Made by a program: the position numbers and the translations under genes. Positions 1-7,643 of a stretch of DNA of 64,000 nucleotides are shown piece after piece; position 1 is the stretch's first letter; each line of letters opens with the position of its first letter. Under the pieces are notes generated by a model. That model was not told the DNA's origin and made no database searches. It saw only the letters and a list, made by a program, of their open reading frames with translations. The stretch is from Methanococcoides orientis (GTDB taxonomy: Archaea; Halobacteriota; Methanosarcinia; Methanosarcinales; Methanosarcinaceae): assembly GCF_021184045.1 (NCBI RefSeq), contig NZ_CP073710.1, forward strand, positions 1,374,685 through 1,438,684, read 5' to 3'.

Positions 1-261
1 CATAGCTGTAAGATCGGAGACAATGTTCTCATAGGCATGAACTCCACAGTGCTTGACGGTGTCGAGATCGGAGAGAATTCCATCGTTGGTGCCAATGCAC
101 TTGTTCCACCAGGCAAGAAATTCCCGCCTAACAGCGTTATCACAGGAGTTCCCGGGAAAGTAAGAAGGGAAGCCACACCTGAGGATGCTGTAATGATAAG
201 GGAAAATGCAGCAGAATATGTGAAGCTGGCAGCGGAATATAGGAAGCAGAAGAAGAACTGA
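1..261 (+). CDS. Gamma carbonic anhydrase-like hexapeptide protein (3' part)
   Basis: The reading frame is open from the first base, so the gene starts before the window. The visible 86 residues begin His-Ser-Cys-Lys and show left-handed beta-helix hexapeptide turns (IGDNVLIG, VEIGENSIVG) followed by the I-T-G-V-P-G-K-V-R turn and a C-terminal helix, the usual end of the YrdA/CaiE/gamma carbonic anhydrase family. These trimers bind metal between subunits through histidines; one candidate ligand, His at the window edge, is visible. Whether it hydrates CO2 or is an acyltransferase relative cannot be judged without the N-terminal half. Confidence 0.85.
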   Translation, partial: HSCKIGDNVLIGMNSTVLDGVEIGENSIVGANALVPPGKKFPPNSVITGVPGKVRREATPEDAVMIRENAAEYVKLAAEYRKQKKN

Positions 262-306
262 TCGATCATCACATCTCCATTAATTGATTAAAAGGATTGA
301 GGTTAC

Positions 307-1113
307 ATGGAAAAACAACAATTGAAAGAAGTCCTTCTGGAAAAATGCAGGGAAATGGAGATCCCGCTGGTCGGGGTGGCCAATGTTGAGCGCTGGGAAA
401 AGCCCCTGTTCCATCCATGGATACCTGAAGAATTCCATCCTCAGTCCATCTACCCTGAAGCAAGATCTGCGATAGTCATAGGACTACCAGTGACACTCCC
501 GGTGCTGGAGACATCTCCATCGATATACTACCGCGAGCTCTACAAGACAGTGAACAGCCTGCTGGACCAGTACACCTACCGACTGTCAAACTTCCTTACT
601 GAGAAAGGCTATTCTTCTATCTTCGTTCCAAGGGATGGATACGGCTCTATCAAGGTACTTCTGGATAATCCCGTTGCTTTCTTTTCACACCGACATGCTG
701 CAGTCCTTGCAGGTCTTGGAAACTTCGGAGTCAACAATACCATCCTGACTCCAGAATACGGCCCCAGGATACGATTCGGTACTATTTTCACCACTGCTGA
801 ACTTGAACCGGACAACATCATGGAAAAGCAGCTATGCAACCATTGCATGCGTTGTGTCAGGATGTGTCCGTCAAATGCACTTGCGGAAAAGAACTATCCC
901 GAAGGGATCACTGACAAGAAAGCATGTGCATCCTTTAGCGATGAGCTGAATAAACGAGAGATTTCACCTTGCGGGATATGTATAAAGGTCTGTCCGATCG
1001 GAGAGGATCGCAAAACCTACGGAAGGGAAAATGCTTCAATGTATAAAAAGAAGGATGAGTTCAAGAAGTATCACAATGCATGGGAACATGTACGTTCTTA
1101 TGGTGGAAAATAA
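307..1113 (+). CDS. QueG-like 4Fe-4S cluster protein
   Basis: This 268-residue soluble protein ends in two cysteine clusters: C-x2-C-x2-C-x3-C (CNHCMRCVRMCP, about residue 178) and a second set closing with CGICIKVCPIG (about residue 220). The N-terminal 170 residues match the layout of epoxyqueuosine reductase (QueG) relatives, with the A-V-L-A-G-L-G-x-F-G-x-N stretch before the clusters. Family members use a cobamide or Fe-S clusters for reductive chemistry. Here the substrate is unknown; many methanogens carry such stand-alone paralogues, so a role in queuosine or archaeosine metabolism should not be assumed. The ATG follows a GAGG ribosome site about 6 bases upstream. Confidence 0.75.
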   Translation: MEKQQLKEVLLEKCREMEIPLVGVANVERWEKPLFHPWIPEEFHPQSIYPEARSAIVIGLPVTLPVLETSPSIYYRELYKTVNSLLDQYTYRLSNFLTEKGYSSIFVPRDGYGSIKVLLDNPVAFFSHRHAAVLAGLGNFGVNNTILTPEYGPRIRFGTIFTTAELEPDNIMEKQLCNHCMRCVRMCPSNALAEKNYPEGITDKKACASFSDELNKREISPCGICIKVCPIGEDRKTYGRENASMYKKKDEFKKYHNAWEHVRSYGGK

Positions 1114-1192
1114 CCGGCAACATGTGCTCCGGGTGAGAAACAAAACATAAAAAAATAGAAGTTAAAAGTTAAAAATCAAAAGCTAAAAAGGA

Positions 1193-1492
1193 TTAAAGGA
1201 CGTCCTTTAAAGCATTTGCAGCGGTATAGACACTTCCCACACCGCAGATGTAATGGGTGATCTTTACTGCCTGCATAACCTCTTCTTTTGTAGCTCCTGC
1301 TTCCATTGCCTGTACTGCAAGGGATGTTACGCCGTTCACAGCGCCTTTTGATGCATCAAGTGCCATTGCCATAAGGAGCTTGTATTTTAATGGGATGCCA
1401 TCTTCTTCAAAAGAAGTTATACGTGTATCCTCAAGAAGCTGGAAAAAGTCTGCATCGGAATCTATTATGACCTGAAGTGGATTTTCTGACAT
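1193..1492 (-). CDS. AhpD/carboxymuconolactone decarboxylase-like protein without the CxxC pair
   Basis: A 99-residue single-domain protein of the carboxymuconolactone decarboxylase/AhpD superfamily, recognised by the helical pattern around A-L-D-A-S-K-G-A-V-N-G and the G-A-T-K-E-E-V-M-Q-A turn. AhpD peroxidase partners have a catalytic CxxC at the Ser-Lys-Gly-Ala position; this protein has none, and its only cysteine sits near the C terminus (YICGVG). AhpD-type disulfide reductase activity is therefore unlikely. It stands alone, convergent with the gene to its left and divergent from the M23-like gene to its right. Its function is not known. Confidence 0.75.
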   Translation of the reverse strand: MSENPLQVIIDSDADFFQLLEDTRITSFEEDGIPLKYKLLMAMALDASKGAVNGVTSLAVQAMEAGATKEEVMQAVKITHYICGVGSVYTAANALKDVL

Positions 1493-1556
1493 TTTATGAT
1501 CACCTTCATTTTAAGACTGACAGGAATATATATGAATTTGTTCATAATCAAAATGG

Positions 1557-2099
1557 ATGAAAAAGTTTCCCTTTACTGAAAAGACGGAGAACATCCACCG
1601 GAATAACGGAGAAAGCGGTTCCTTCTGGGAGGATAGGAAAGACCGTCACCATTGCGGTATCGACATTTATGCACCTGAAGGTGAACCTGTTATTGCTATT
1701 GAGAGTGGGGAAGTAATTGACGTCGGTATAATGACATCACCCGAAAGGATATCTTACTGGAATGAAACACATTACATCATCATCAGAAACCATTCCGGAC
1801 TTTTCTGCAAATATGGAGAACTTGGTTCTTCGAACGTAAAGGTAGGAGATACTGTTGAAGCCGGGCAGCTGATCGGATATGTCGGTACTGTGCTGAACAG
1901 TGACAAAATTGACGGGAATGCTCCCGAATACATTCAGAAGCTAAAAGATAAAAATCCCAGCATGCTCCACTTTGAGCTGTGGGAAAATGATCCTGTCGTT
2001 GAAGACAAGGATTATCTAGGAGGTAACTGGTTCGGAGACGAACGGCCAAAAAAGCTTCTCGACCCTACTGAATACCTTAGGTCTATTGAAAGCCATTAA
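1557..2099 (+). CDS. M23 (LytM) peptidase-like protein lacking one active-site histidine
   Basis: A 180-residue protein with a single M23/LytM metallopeptidase-like domain: the H-x3-D zinc motif (HHCGID, near residue 38), the A-P-E-G-x-P-V core turn, V-G-D-x-V-x-x-G-Q-x-I-G, and the closing x-L-H-F-E-L-W. M23 enzymes normally have His-x-His at the end; here the first histidine (the general base) is Met (MLHFEL), whereas the zinc-binding histidine remains. No signal peptide or membrane span is seen, which is odd for an M23 protein, and methanogens of this group have no murein. A metal-binding, possibly non-peptidase, role is the cautious call. Confidence 0.7.
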   Translation: MKKFPFTEKTENIHRNNGESGSFWEDRKDRHHCGIDIYAPEGEPVIAIESGEVIDVGIMTSPERISYWNETHYIIIRNHSGLFCKYGELGSSNVKVGDTVEAGQLIGYVGTVLNSDKIDGNAPEYIQKLKDKNPSMLHFELWENDPVVEDKDYLGGNWFGDERPKKLLDPTEYLRSIESH

Positions 2100-2131
2100 A
2101 ATATAAAATAAGGTGAAATCTCAATAAATGA

Positions 2132-3670
2132 TCACAGAACCCTGACCGTAAGGTCAAGGGTCTGCTCATATCCTGTAAGGTTCACTTCTGGTTGCATGTA
2201 TATGGCAGAAATATTCTGATCACCAGCTGCAATGGCCTCTATTTCCCATTCATGCTGTCCATAAAGGGAACCTTCAGATTGCGGGATGAACTCATCCCCT
2301 CTTACCTGGAGACCGTCCGTCAAGGTCATGTTCCAAGCATATGTGTCTGCTGTTGATTCGAACAGCCTGATAAGCATCCATTCGCCTTCTTTTATCTCGA
2401 TCGCATCTCCGAAATAGTAGCCATCCACGATGAAGGACGGATAAAGTTCATTATCCCCTTGCACGATCAGGGTCATCTCGAAATTATCCGGAACATCAGA
2501 CTCACCACTCCAGGAATTGTATTCGGCCATGATGGATTTCTCACCAATGGACAATGTCTCAAGGGTCCATCCATATGTAGAATCATCATCTACAGGACTG
2601 TATGTTGATGAGTATCCATATCCTTCTTCCATTATGGAGAGGTCATCACGATCTGAAAGAGACCAGTAGCCTTCCGATGGTGCATCAACATCAATGCGTA
2701 CTATACTTCCAGCTTTGACAGATACTGTAGTGCCATTGTCCTCTTCTGTGAAAACATAGTCCGCCGGTATTTTCTCGACCTCAGGGAAAATGAATTGGCC
2801 ATCCTCTGCCGGAGCCATTCCCACAGAAAGTGCAGCTATCACCACTCCAACGAGCATTATTGGTAGAAGATAGCGTTTTACAGACCTCTTAGTAGAACTG
2901 CTGGCATTGTCATAGTAGCGTCCTTTTATTACCATCAGCAGGACAGCAAAAAGACATCCCAGGAAAAACCAGAGACCGATATTATCAGAGAAGTTCGAGA
3001 AGAACGCATGAACGCTGTCCATGAGCTGGGGAGCAGCTTCTTCAGGAACTGCTTTTGCAACTTCTCCTACAGCCTCATCAGCAGCAAGCTGAGGGGCCAT
3101 GTCCATAGGTGCTTCACGCAGGACTTCCTCTTCCATATCATAAGCCATCATGGCAGGTGCTGAAAGCATCTCCCCATTCTCGATAGCAACAGGCCTTGAC
3201 AGGTACTGAAGCCCTGCAGCACCAAGGAATGCAGCACCGATAACACCGATATACTGCTGTAGCATGCTGATTATGGAAGCTCTGTTGACGTTCATGTTCC
3301 CGGGAGCCACTACGATCAGTTTCTGCACAGGCTCGTAGATCTTGACCTCACGACCTTTCTCACTCCATTTGATCCTGTGAACTTTGATAAGATCAGCTTC
3401 CAGCAAGCTGTCAATGTTGTACTTGATAGTGGTAATTGAAAGACCGAGCTTTTTAGAGATATCCGTTGCAGACATCGGCTCTTCGGAAAGAAGGTCCAGA
3501 ATCTTCAGGGACTTCTCATTGGAAAGCGTCTGTGTTATCTTCTTTGAATCCTCGTTGAGCGGAAGTACAACTACATTGTCCGAACTTTCCTGATTTGGAT
3601 CTTCATTTTCAGCCATGTTCTTATTTTCAACGTCTTTAGTGACCATGTTCGCACCAGAGATTGAACTCAT
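2132..3670 (-). CDS. Membrane-anchored winged-helix protein with chagasin-like outer domains
   Basis: A 512-residue protein with an unusual architecture. About residues 45-115 form an ArsR-type winged helix (sequence around T-D-I-S-K-K-L-G-L-S). Two hydrophobic segments follow (about 132-150 and 232-248) with an acidic, Ala/Pro-rich stretch between, then a third (about 272-290). The C-terminal 220 residues look like two repeats of a beta domain of the I42 chagasin inhibitor type: G-T-T-V-S-V-K-A-G, P-S-E-G-Y-W, then Y-G-W-T-L-E-T-L-S-I-G, repeated as T-Y-A-W-N-M and H-E-W-E-I-E-A-I-A-A-G. This suggests a one-component sensor joining outside ligands to DNA. Its ATG overlaps the stop of the upstream HTH gene (ATGA), so the two are probably translationally coupled. 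The I42 match is by eye. Confidence 0.6.
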   Translation of the reverse strand: MSSISGANMVTKDVENKNMAENEDPNQESSDNVVVLPLNEDSKKITQTLSNEKSLKILDLLSEEPMSATDISKKLGLSITTIKYNIDSLLEADLIKVHRIKWSEKGREVKIYEPVQKLIVVAPGNMNVNRASIISMLQQYIGVIGAAFLGAAGLQYLSRPVAIENGEMLSAPAMMAYDMEEEVLREAPMDMAPQLAADEAVGEVAKAVPEEAAPQLMDSVHAFFSNFSDNIGLWFFLGCLFAVLLMVIKGRYYDNASSSTKRSVKRYLLPIMLVGVVIAALSVGMAPAEDGQFIFPEVEKIPADYVFTEEDNGTTVSVKAGSIVRIDVDAPSEGYWSLSDRDDLSIMEEGYGYSSTYSPVDDDSTYGWTLETLSIGEKSIMAEYNSWSGESDVPDNFEMTLIVQGDNELYPSFIVDGYYFGDAIEIKEGEWMLIRLFESTADTYAWNMTLTDGLQVRGDEFIPQSEGSLYGQHEWEIEAIAAGDQNISAIYMQPEVNLTGYEQTLDLTVRVL

Positions 3671-3996
3671 ACAACCATGCTTTTGTCTTCAGAAGAGAAT
3701 GCTACAAATCTATTAGCAGGTCCGTAGATATCTTCTTTCCCCTCCTGACCGGAGGATGTGTTCTTTACCTCTACAAGATCGGACTCCATCAGGGCCATGA
3801 CCTTAGCTTCAACATCCACAAAGGGAAGACCGGTCTTCCGGGAAATTTCCCTGACAGAAAGCAAATCTTCAGAAAGCACTTCCAATATCCTGAAAGAGCC
3901 TTCTCTTGAAAGCACTTCAGTTACGGTTCTTGACCCTTCAGAAATAGGAAGGATCAGGAATTTATCAACGTTTACAGGATTTGATACACAGTCCAT
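3667..3996 (-). CDS. Small winged-helix regulator, partner of the membrane HTH protein
   Basis: A 109-residue soluble protein that is almost entirely one winged helix: helix-turn-helix around V-R-E-I-S-R-K-T-G-L-P, followed by a recognition helix and wing. It resembles the N-terminal domain of the following 512-residue membrane protein (shared L-P-I-S-E/L-P-L-N-E and V-T-E-V-L-S-x-E-x-S-x-R-I-L-E-V-L-S-E pattern), so the pair probably arose by duplication, and the products may form a heterodimer; this is inference. Stop and next start overlap by four bases. A GGGG ribosome site precedes the ATG. Confidence 0.7.
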   Translation of the reverse strand: MDCVSNPVNVDKFLILPISEGSRTVTEVLSREGSFRILEVLSEDLLSVREISRKTGLPFVDVEAKVMALMESDLVEVKNTSSGQEGKEDIYGPANRFVAFSSEDKSMVV

Positions 3997-4030
3997 AACG
4001 ATAGTCCCCTTTTTTCTTTAGACGTTATTA

Positions 4031-4546
4031 TCAGATCATTTCCACATGAACATCCAGATCATGTACTCCGGGATCTGTAGGTACAGGGTTGTGCCAGGTG
4101 CTATAATAGTCACCATTTGAAAGTCTTTCATCTCCATCCACATCCACATGTACTGAAAGTGAATAGGTCATTCTTTCCTCAAGATCAGGATGATTTATCA
4201 TGTATGGCACTGGCTCAATGTTACCAGCATCCATGGAAACATCATCAATGGTATCTTCTGAAATAACAACTGATGCAACATCCTGAAGACTTACATCCTC
4301 GACCTTCAGGTAGATAGTCGCATTAGAGAATGACTCAACAGGTTCGTCAAATATGATCATTCCCTGAACACCATTTTCTTCTGAAACCTGATCATCAGTA
4401 TCTTCACCTGCTTCATGATCTGCTCCTTCATCAGTTTCACTAACGTCATCTGCTGGCCCATCTGAACCGGTTTCCGTGCAGCCCATTGAAAATGCAGCGG
4501 CCATTACCAACAAAAGCGTCAGCCCTAATACGAATTTTTTTTTCAT
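4031..4546 (-). CDS. YbaY/YscW-type lipoprotein
   Basis: A 171-residue exported lipoprotein: an M-K-K-K-F-V-L-G start, a hydrophobic core and lipobox M-G-C-T-E, then an Asp/Glu-rich linker of about 45 residues typical of surface lipoproteins in this group. The C-terminal 110 residues match the YbaY/YscW beta-sandwich pattern (A-T-I-Y-L-K-V-E-D-V-S-L-Q-D, then V-V-I-S-E-D-T-I). I place the start at the second ATG because the GTGAGG ribosome site lies one base from the first ATG but about 10 from the second. It follows the HTH pair on the same strand and could be their target; the function is otherwise unknown. Confidence 0.7.
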   Translation of the reverse strand: MKKKFVLGLTLLLVMAAAFSMGCTETGSDGPADDVSETDEGADHEAGEDTDDQVSEENGVQGMIIFDEPVESFSNATIYLKVEDVSLQDVASVVISEDTIDDVSMDAGNIEPVPYMINHPDLEERMTYSLSVHVDVDGDERLSNGDYYSTWHNPVPTDPGVHDLDVHVEMI

Positions 4547-4704
4547 GTTGATCATTCCTCACTAGTAACTAAATGAACAAATGATCCGTAGATATAAATC
4601 ATTTATTTAAGCTACAAAATAATTCGTAGTCTTCTAAGCCAGATAAATTAGTAGAAAAAGGAAGCCAATGGAAGAAGAAAAAAGAAAGGAAAATGCAAAC
4701 CAGA

Positions 4705-5502
4705 TCAGGCACGTGTTGACTTGAAAACATCTTCTTTAAGGATACCATAATCATCGAAACTTGAACGCATGGTCATAAATATACCAATGGCAACCGTCAT
4801 CACGGTAGAAACATAGATCCCAATCATTATGGCCATCTGATATTTGATAGCGAGGATCGGACTGGAACCTGCTATTATCTGACCGGTCATCATCCCCGGC
4901 AGTGAGACGATACCAATTGTGGACATGCTTGCGATCGAGGGCTTCAATGCAAGGTTAAGACTTTTTCTGGCATAGGGAAGAATAGCTTCATGTTTTTTCG
5001 CACCCAGAGACAGACTGTACAGATAACGATTCTCATTCCTCCGTATCGCATCATAGAAGTTGCTGATGCTTACGATATTTCCTCTCAGGGAATTTCCAAG
5101 GAACATGCCGAATATTGGTATCAGGTACCGGGCATCAAAGAGATTCTCAAGATCTACAACAAACGCATTGAAGTAAACGATTATCAGGAAGTTTCCTACT
5201 ACAAATGAAGCAAGTGTCGGCAGTAGCAATTTCTTCAGGTCAAGATCAACATCATTTATGGTGGAATGGGTTGCTGCAAGGACCATTAACATTAGCCACA
5301 AAAAATTCACGACTGAATTGTTCAGGTCAAAAAGTACTGTAAGGAAAAAACCCACAAAAGCAAGTTGTAAGACCATTCTTGAAGCCGAAACAACTGTGTC
5401 AGGGATTATCCCGAGCTTAAGATAATGACTTACAAACAGAGGAATTGCAAGTAAAAGGAAACATGCTATGAGGGATAGATAGCTAATATCAACAGCTTCC
5501 AT
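4705..5502 (-). CDS. fetB: FetB/UPF0014-type ABC transporter permease
   Basis: A 265-residue integral membrane protein with about six to seven hydrophobic segments and the UPF0014/FetB signature stretch (F-G-M-F-L-G-N-S, and A-T-x-x-x-E-A-type text seen as L-G-A-K-K-H-E-A-I-L-P). Homologues such as E. coli FetB (YbbM) form an exporter with a small ATPase and lower cell iron under stress. Its ATG follows directly after the stop of the ATPase gene with no spacing, so they form one operon. The metal substrate is inferred from family knowledge only. Confidence 0.8.
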   Translation of the reverse strand: MEAVDISYLSLIACFLLLAIPLFVSHYLKLGIIPDTVVSASRMVLQLAFVGFFLTVLFDLNNSVVNFLWLMLMVLAATHSTINDVDLDLKKLLLPTLASFVVGNFLIIVYFNAFVVDLENLFDARYLIPIFGMFLGNSLRGNIVSISNFYDAIRRNENRYLYSLSLGAKKHEAILPYARKSLNLALKPSIASMSTIGIVSLPGMMTGQIIAGSSPILAIKYQMAIMIGIYVSTVMTVAIGIFMTMRSSFDDYGILKEDVFKSTRA

Positions 5503-6132
5503 TCAAACACCCACCGGTACTATTCTTACATTTTCTTTTTCCCAGACATCATCATGGGAAATCACTACAAGTGTCCATTCTTTGCGTTCCAGGAAATAAT
5601 TAGCGACCTTTTCCTTCAGTGCAGCATCAAGAGAAGAGGTGATCTCATCGAGCAGGTAGACATCCTTTCCAATCAGCACTGACATGATTATGCCTATTCT
5701 CTGCTTCTCGCCCCCGGATAGATCCTCGAAATCCATTTCAAGAACGTCTTTCTCAAATCCCAGATAAACAAGAAGCCTTCTGAGCTTGGTCCTGTCCAGT
5801 TTTCCTTCATTAAAAGAGTAGGAAAACACTTCCTCGATAAATTCGTTCACCGAACCTTCGTAGATATCAAGGTCCTGTGAAACATAAGCGATCCTTTTCC
5901 TTGCATCCCATACAGTATTGCTATCAAGCAGCCGGTTGTTAAAATAGAGGCTTCCGCTTGTAGGATGGGCAAAGCCCATTGGCATCTTTAAAAGTGTAGA
6001 CTTACCTGAACCGGACCTGCCTTTCAGCAGAATACGATCCCCTTTCTTAATATCAAGGTTGAAGTGAGATAATACTTCCTTCTCACCATAACGGATAGAG
6101 ATATCCTTATACTTCAAAAGTTCCGGACTCAT
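5503..6132 (-). CDS. fetA: FetA-type ABC transporter ATPase
   Basis: A 209-residue ABC ATPase with Walker A GRSGSGKST (about residue 38), signature LSGGEKQR (about 139) and Walker B VYLLDEITSSLD, with the switch histidine in VISHDD. It is short for an ABC ATPase, as is normal for FetA/YbbL. It drives the adjacent seven-span FetB-like permease, with which it is directly joined end to start. An AGGTGA ribosome site lies 10 bases before the ATG. Confidence 0.85.
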   Translation of the reverse strand: MSPELLKYKDISIRYGEKEVLSHFNLDIKKGDRILLKGRSGSGKSTLLKMPMGFAHPTSGSLYFNNRLLDSNTVWDARKRIAYVSQDLDIYEGSVNEFIEEVFSYSFNEGKLDRTKLRRLLVYLGFEKDVLEMDFEDLSGGEKQRIGIIMSVLIGKDVYLLDEITSSLDAALKEKVANYFLERKEWTLVVISHDDVWEKENVRIVPVGV

Positions 6133-6489
6133 TAGCTTTTGTTCACCTTATCATTTGGAGATTTATATTAGAATCCATAGTACTCAACAGAGTAACATAT
6201 GACTCGCTGTTGGCAAAGGACTTAAAAGTTAGTGCACATGAATCTTATATGAAAGTATTTATCCAAAAATTGCTCTTTTTACACATCCATTAATACATAT
6301 TTCGCATTTCATGTTATTTTAGTTAAATCAGGATTATAGTAACAACATTAGCTCATCAGCTTGTTATTTGACAGAAATGAAGAACAATGACCTTATCCAA
6401 ATCCTGCTGAAAGATAAATTTATCAGTATTTTTGAAATGAATTTACCCTGACGTTACTTATATATCCCATCTTCCCAATACTTTTTACT
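6133..6489. other. Intergenic region between divergent fetA and tfoX-like genes
   Basis: This 357-base AT-rich gap separates divergent genes and must hold both promoters. I see no open reading frame with a ribosome site and no clear hairpin or repeat. The only element I can call is the TATA box for the rightward gene at 6457-6464. Confidence 0.6.
6457..6464 (+). promoter_or_regulatory. TATA box implying a leaderless transcript
   Basis: CTTATATA lies with its centre 29 bases before the ATG at 6490. Archaeal transcription starts about 25-28 bases after the box, so the mRNA should begin at or next to the start codon. There is no Shine-Dalgarno sequence before that ATG, which agrees. Confidence 0.55.
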
Positions 6490-6888
6490 ATGACAGCGTG
6501 GAAGAAAGCTTCAGAGGAACTTGGGGAATTGATGGGAGAAGCCGTTTCTGAATATGATGTTGAATTCCGGAAGATGTTCGGCAGCCCTGTCTACTTCGTG
6601 AACGGAAACATGTTCATCGGAGTTCATGGTGACGGGATCATGCTGCGCCTGCAGGAGGAAGACCAGCAGAAGCTCTACGAAGAATACGACGAAGCAGCAC
6701 CTTTTACACCAAACGGCAGGCGCATGAGAGAATATGCCCTTATCCCACCGGCAGTATACGATGATGAGATTGAGTTCCGGAAATGGCTGGACATATCATA
6801 TAGCTATGTAAGCTCCCTTCCGAAGAAAGAGAAAAAGGAAAAGAAGAAAAAAACAGCTGCCGGGAAAGCAAAAAAGAGTGAGAAATGA
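6490..6888 (+). CDS. TfoX N-terminal domain protein
   Basis: A 132-residue protein whose first 105 residues fit the TfoX_N domain: R-K-M-F-G-S-P-V-Y-F-V-N-G-N-M-F-I-G-V-H-G, L-R-L-x-E-E-D, and R-R-M-R-E-Y-A-L-I-P-P. TfoX/Sxy is a competence regulator in Gammaproteobacteria, but stand-alone TfoX_N proteins are widespread and of unknown role. The C-terminal 25 residues are a Lys/Glu then Lys/Ala tail (about 15 lysines), suggesting nucleic acid or membrane surface contact. The gene is probably leaderless. Confidence 0.8.
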   Translation: MTAWKKASEELGELMGEAVSEYDVEFRKMFGSPVYFVNGNMFIGVHGDGIMLRLQEEDQQKLYEEYDEAAPFTPNGRRMREYALIPPAVYDDEIEFRKWLDISYSYVSSLPKKEKKEKKKKTAAGKAKKSEK

Positions 6889-6926
6889 TGCTATGATCAC
6901 ATCTTTTCTTTTTTAGGTGATGTGAG

Positions 6927-7631
6927 ATGTTTCAATCTCTGAGAAGTAGTAAGAAATTATCTATACTTGTTTTGATGTCCCTGTTAGCTATTTCCATCTA
7001 TGTAGTATCCACATATCTGATAATTGGCCCGGGATTACCTCCTGCTGAGATCATGAAAGAATGGTATCTACCTGATAGAGCAAGTGATAAGGAAGCAGAT
7101 CTTTCTTTATTCCCAACTATTTCTGAATACTCAGCGGCCGGAAGCTACTCAAATTCCACGATCATGTGTGTGTGGTATTTTGAAAAGAAATCTTCTTTTC
7201 TGGAAGGGGAGCTAAAATTGTCAGAATACTTAAAGAAATCTGGACAGTTCAAGATTGTCGAAATTAATATCACAAACGAGCTGGACGCAGTCATCAATGA
7301 TCGCGGTAAAAATTGGCAACCTACCAACGGACCAAGGGTATTTAATGCGACCAGATACCAAGGAACAGAAACATCAGGTTACTTCATCGTCTATAGAACC
7401 CCGTTCCTTGAAACGAGCGAGGATTATTTCATAACATATTACGGTACAAAAGACACGACCAATTTCACTGGTAAGCAAAATGATATTTTGTATCTGATAG
7501 CACGATCATATTATCTCGGAGAAGGAAATGTAACATCTCTGGATATCGAAAATAGTCAGGACAGGAAGAACTCCCTCCTGTCCTCTTTAAAAGGCTTTAT
7601 TGGCTGGTACTATTGTCCTATTGCAGTCTAA
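6927..7631 (+). CDS. Single-span exported protein, unknown function
   Basis: A 234-residue protein with a basic N terminus (SLRSSKK), one transmembrane helix at about residues 13-32, and a large outside domain with several N-x-S/T sites (NST, NIT, NAT, NFT, NVT), consistent with an N-glycosylated archaeal surface protein. No known domain is recognised. A strong AGGTGATG ribosome site precedes the ATG. It is convergent with the large FAD/Fe-S gene, with only 12 bases between the stop codons. Confidence 0.6.
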   Translation: MFQSLRSSKKLSILVLMSLLAISIYVVSTYLIIGPGLPPAEIMKEWYLPDRASDKEADLSLFPTISEYSAAGSYSNSTIMCVWYFEKKSSFLEGELKLSEYLKKSGQFKIVEINITNELDAVINDRGKNWQPTNGPRVFNATRYQGTETSGYFIVYRTPFLETSEDYFITYYGTKDTTNFTGKQNDILYLIARSYYLGEGNVTSLDIENSQDRKNSLLSSLKGFIGWYYCPIAV

Positions 7632-7643
7632 CCTTGTTTTGTA

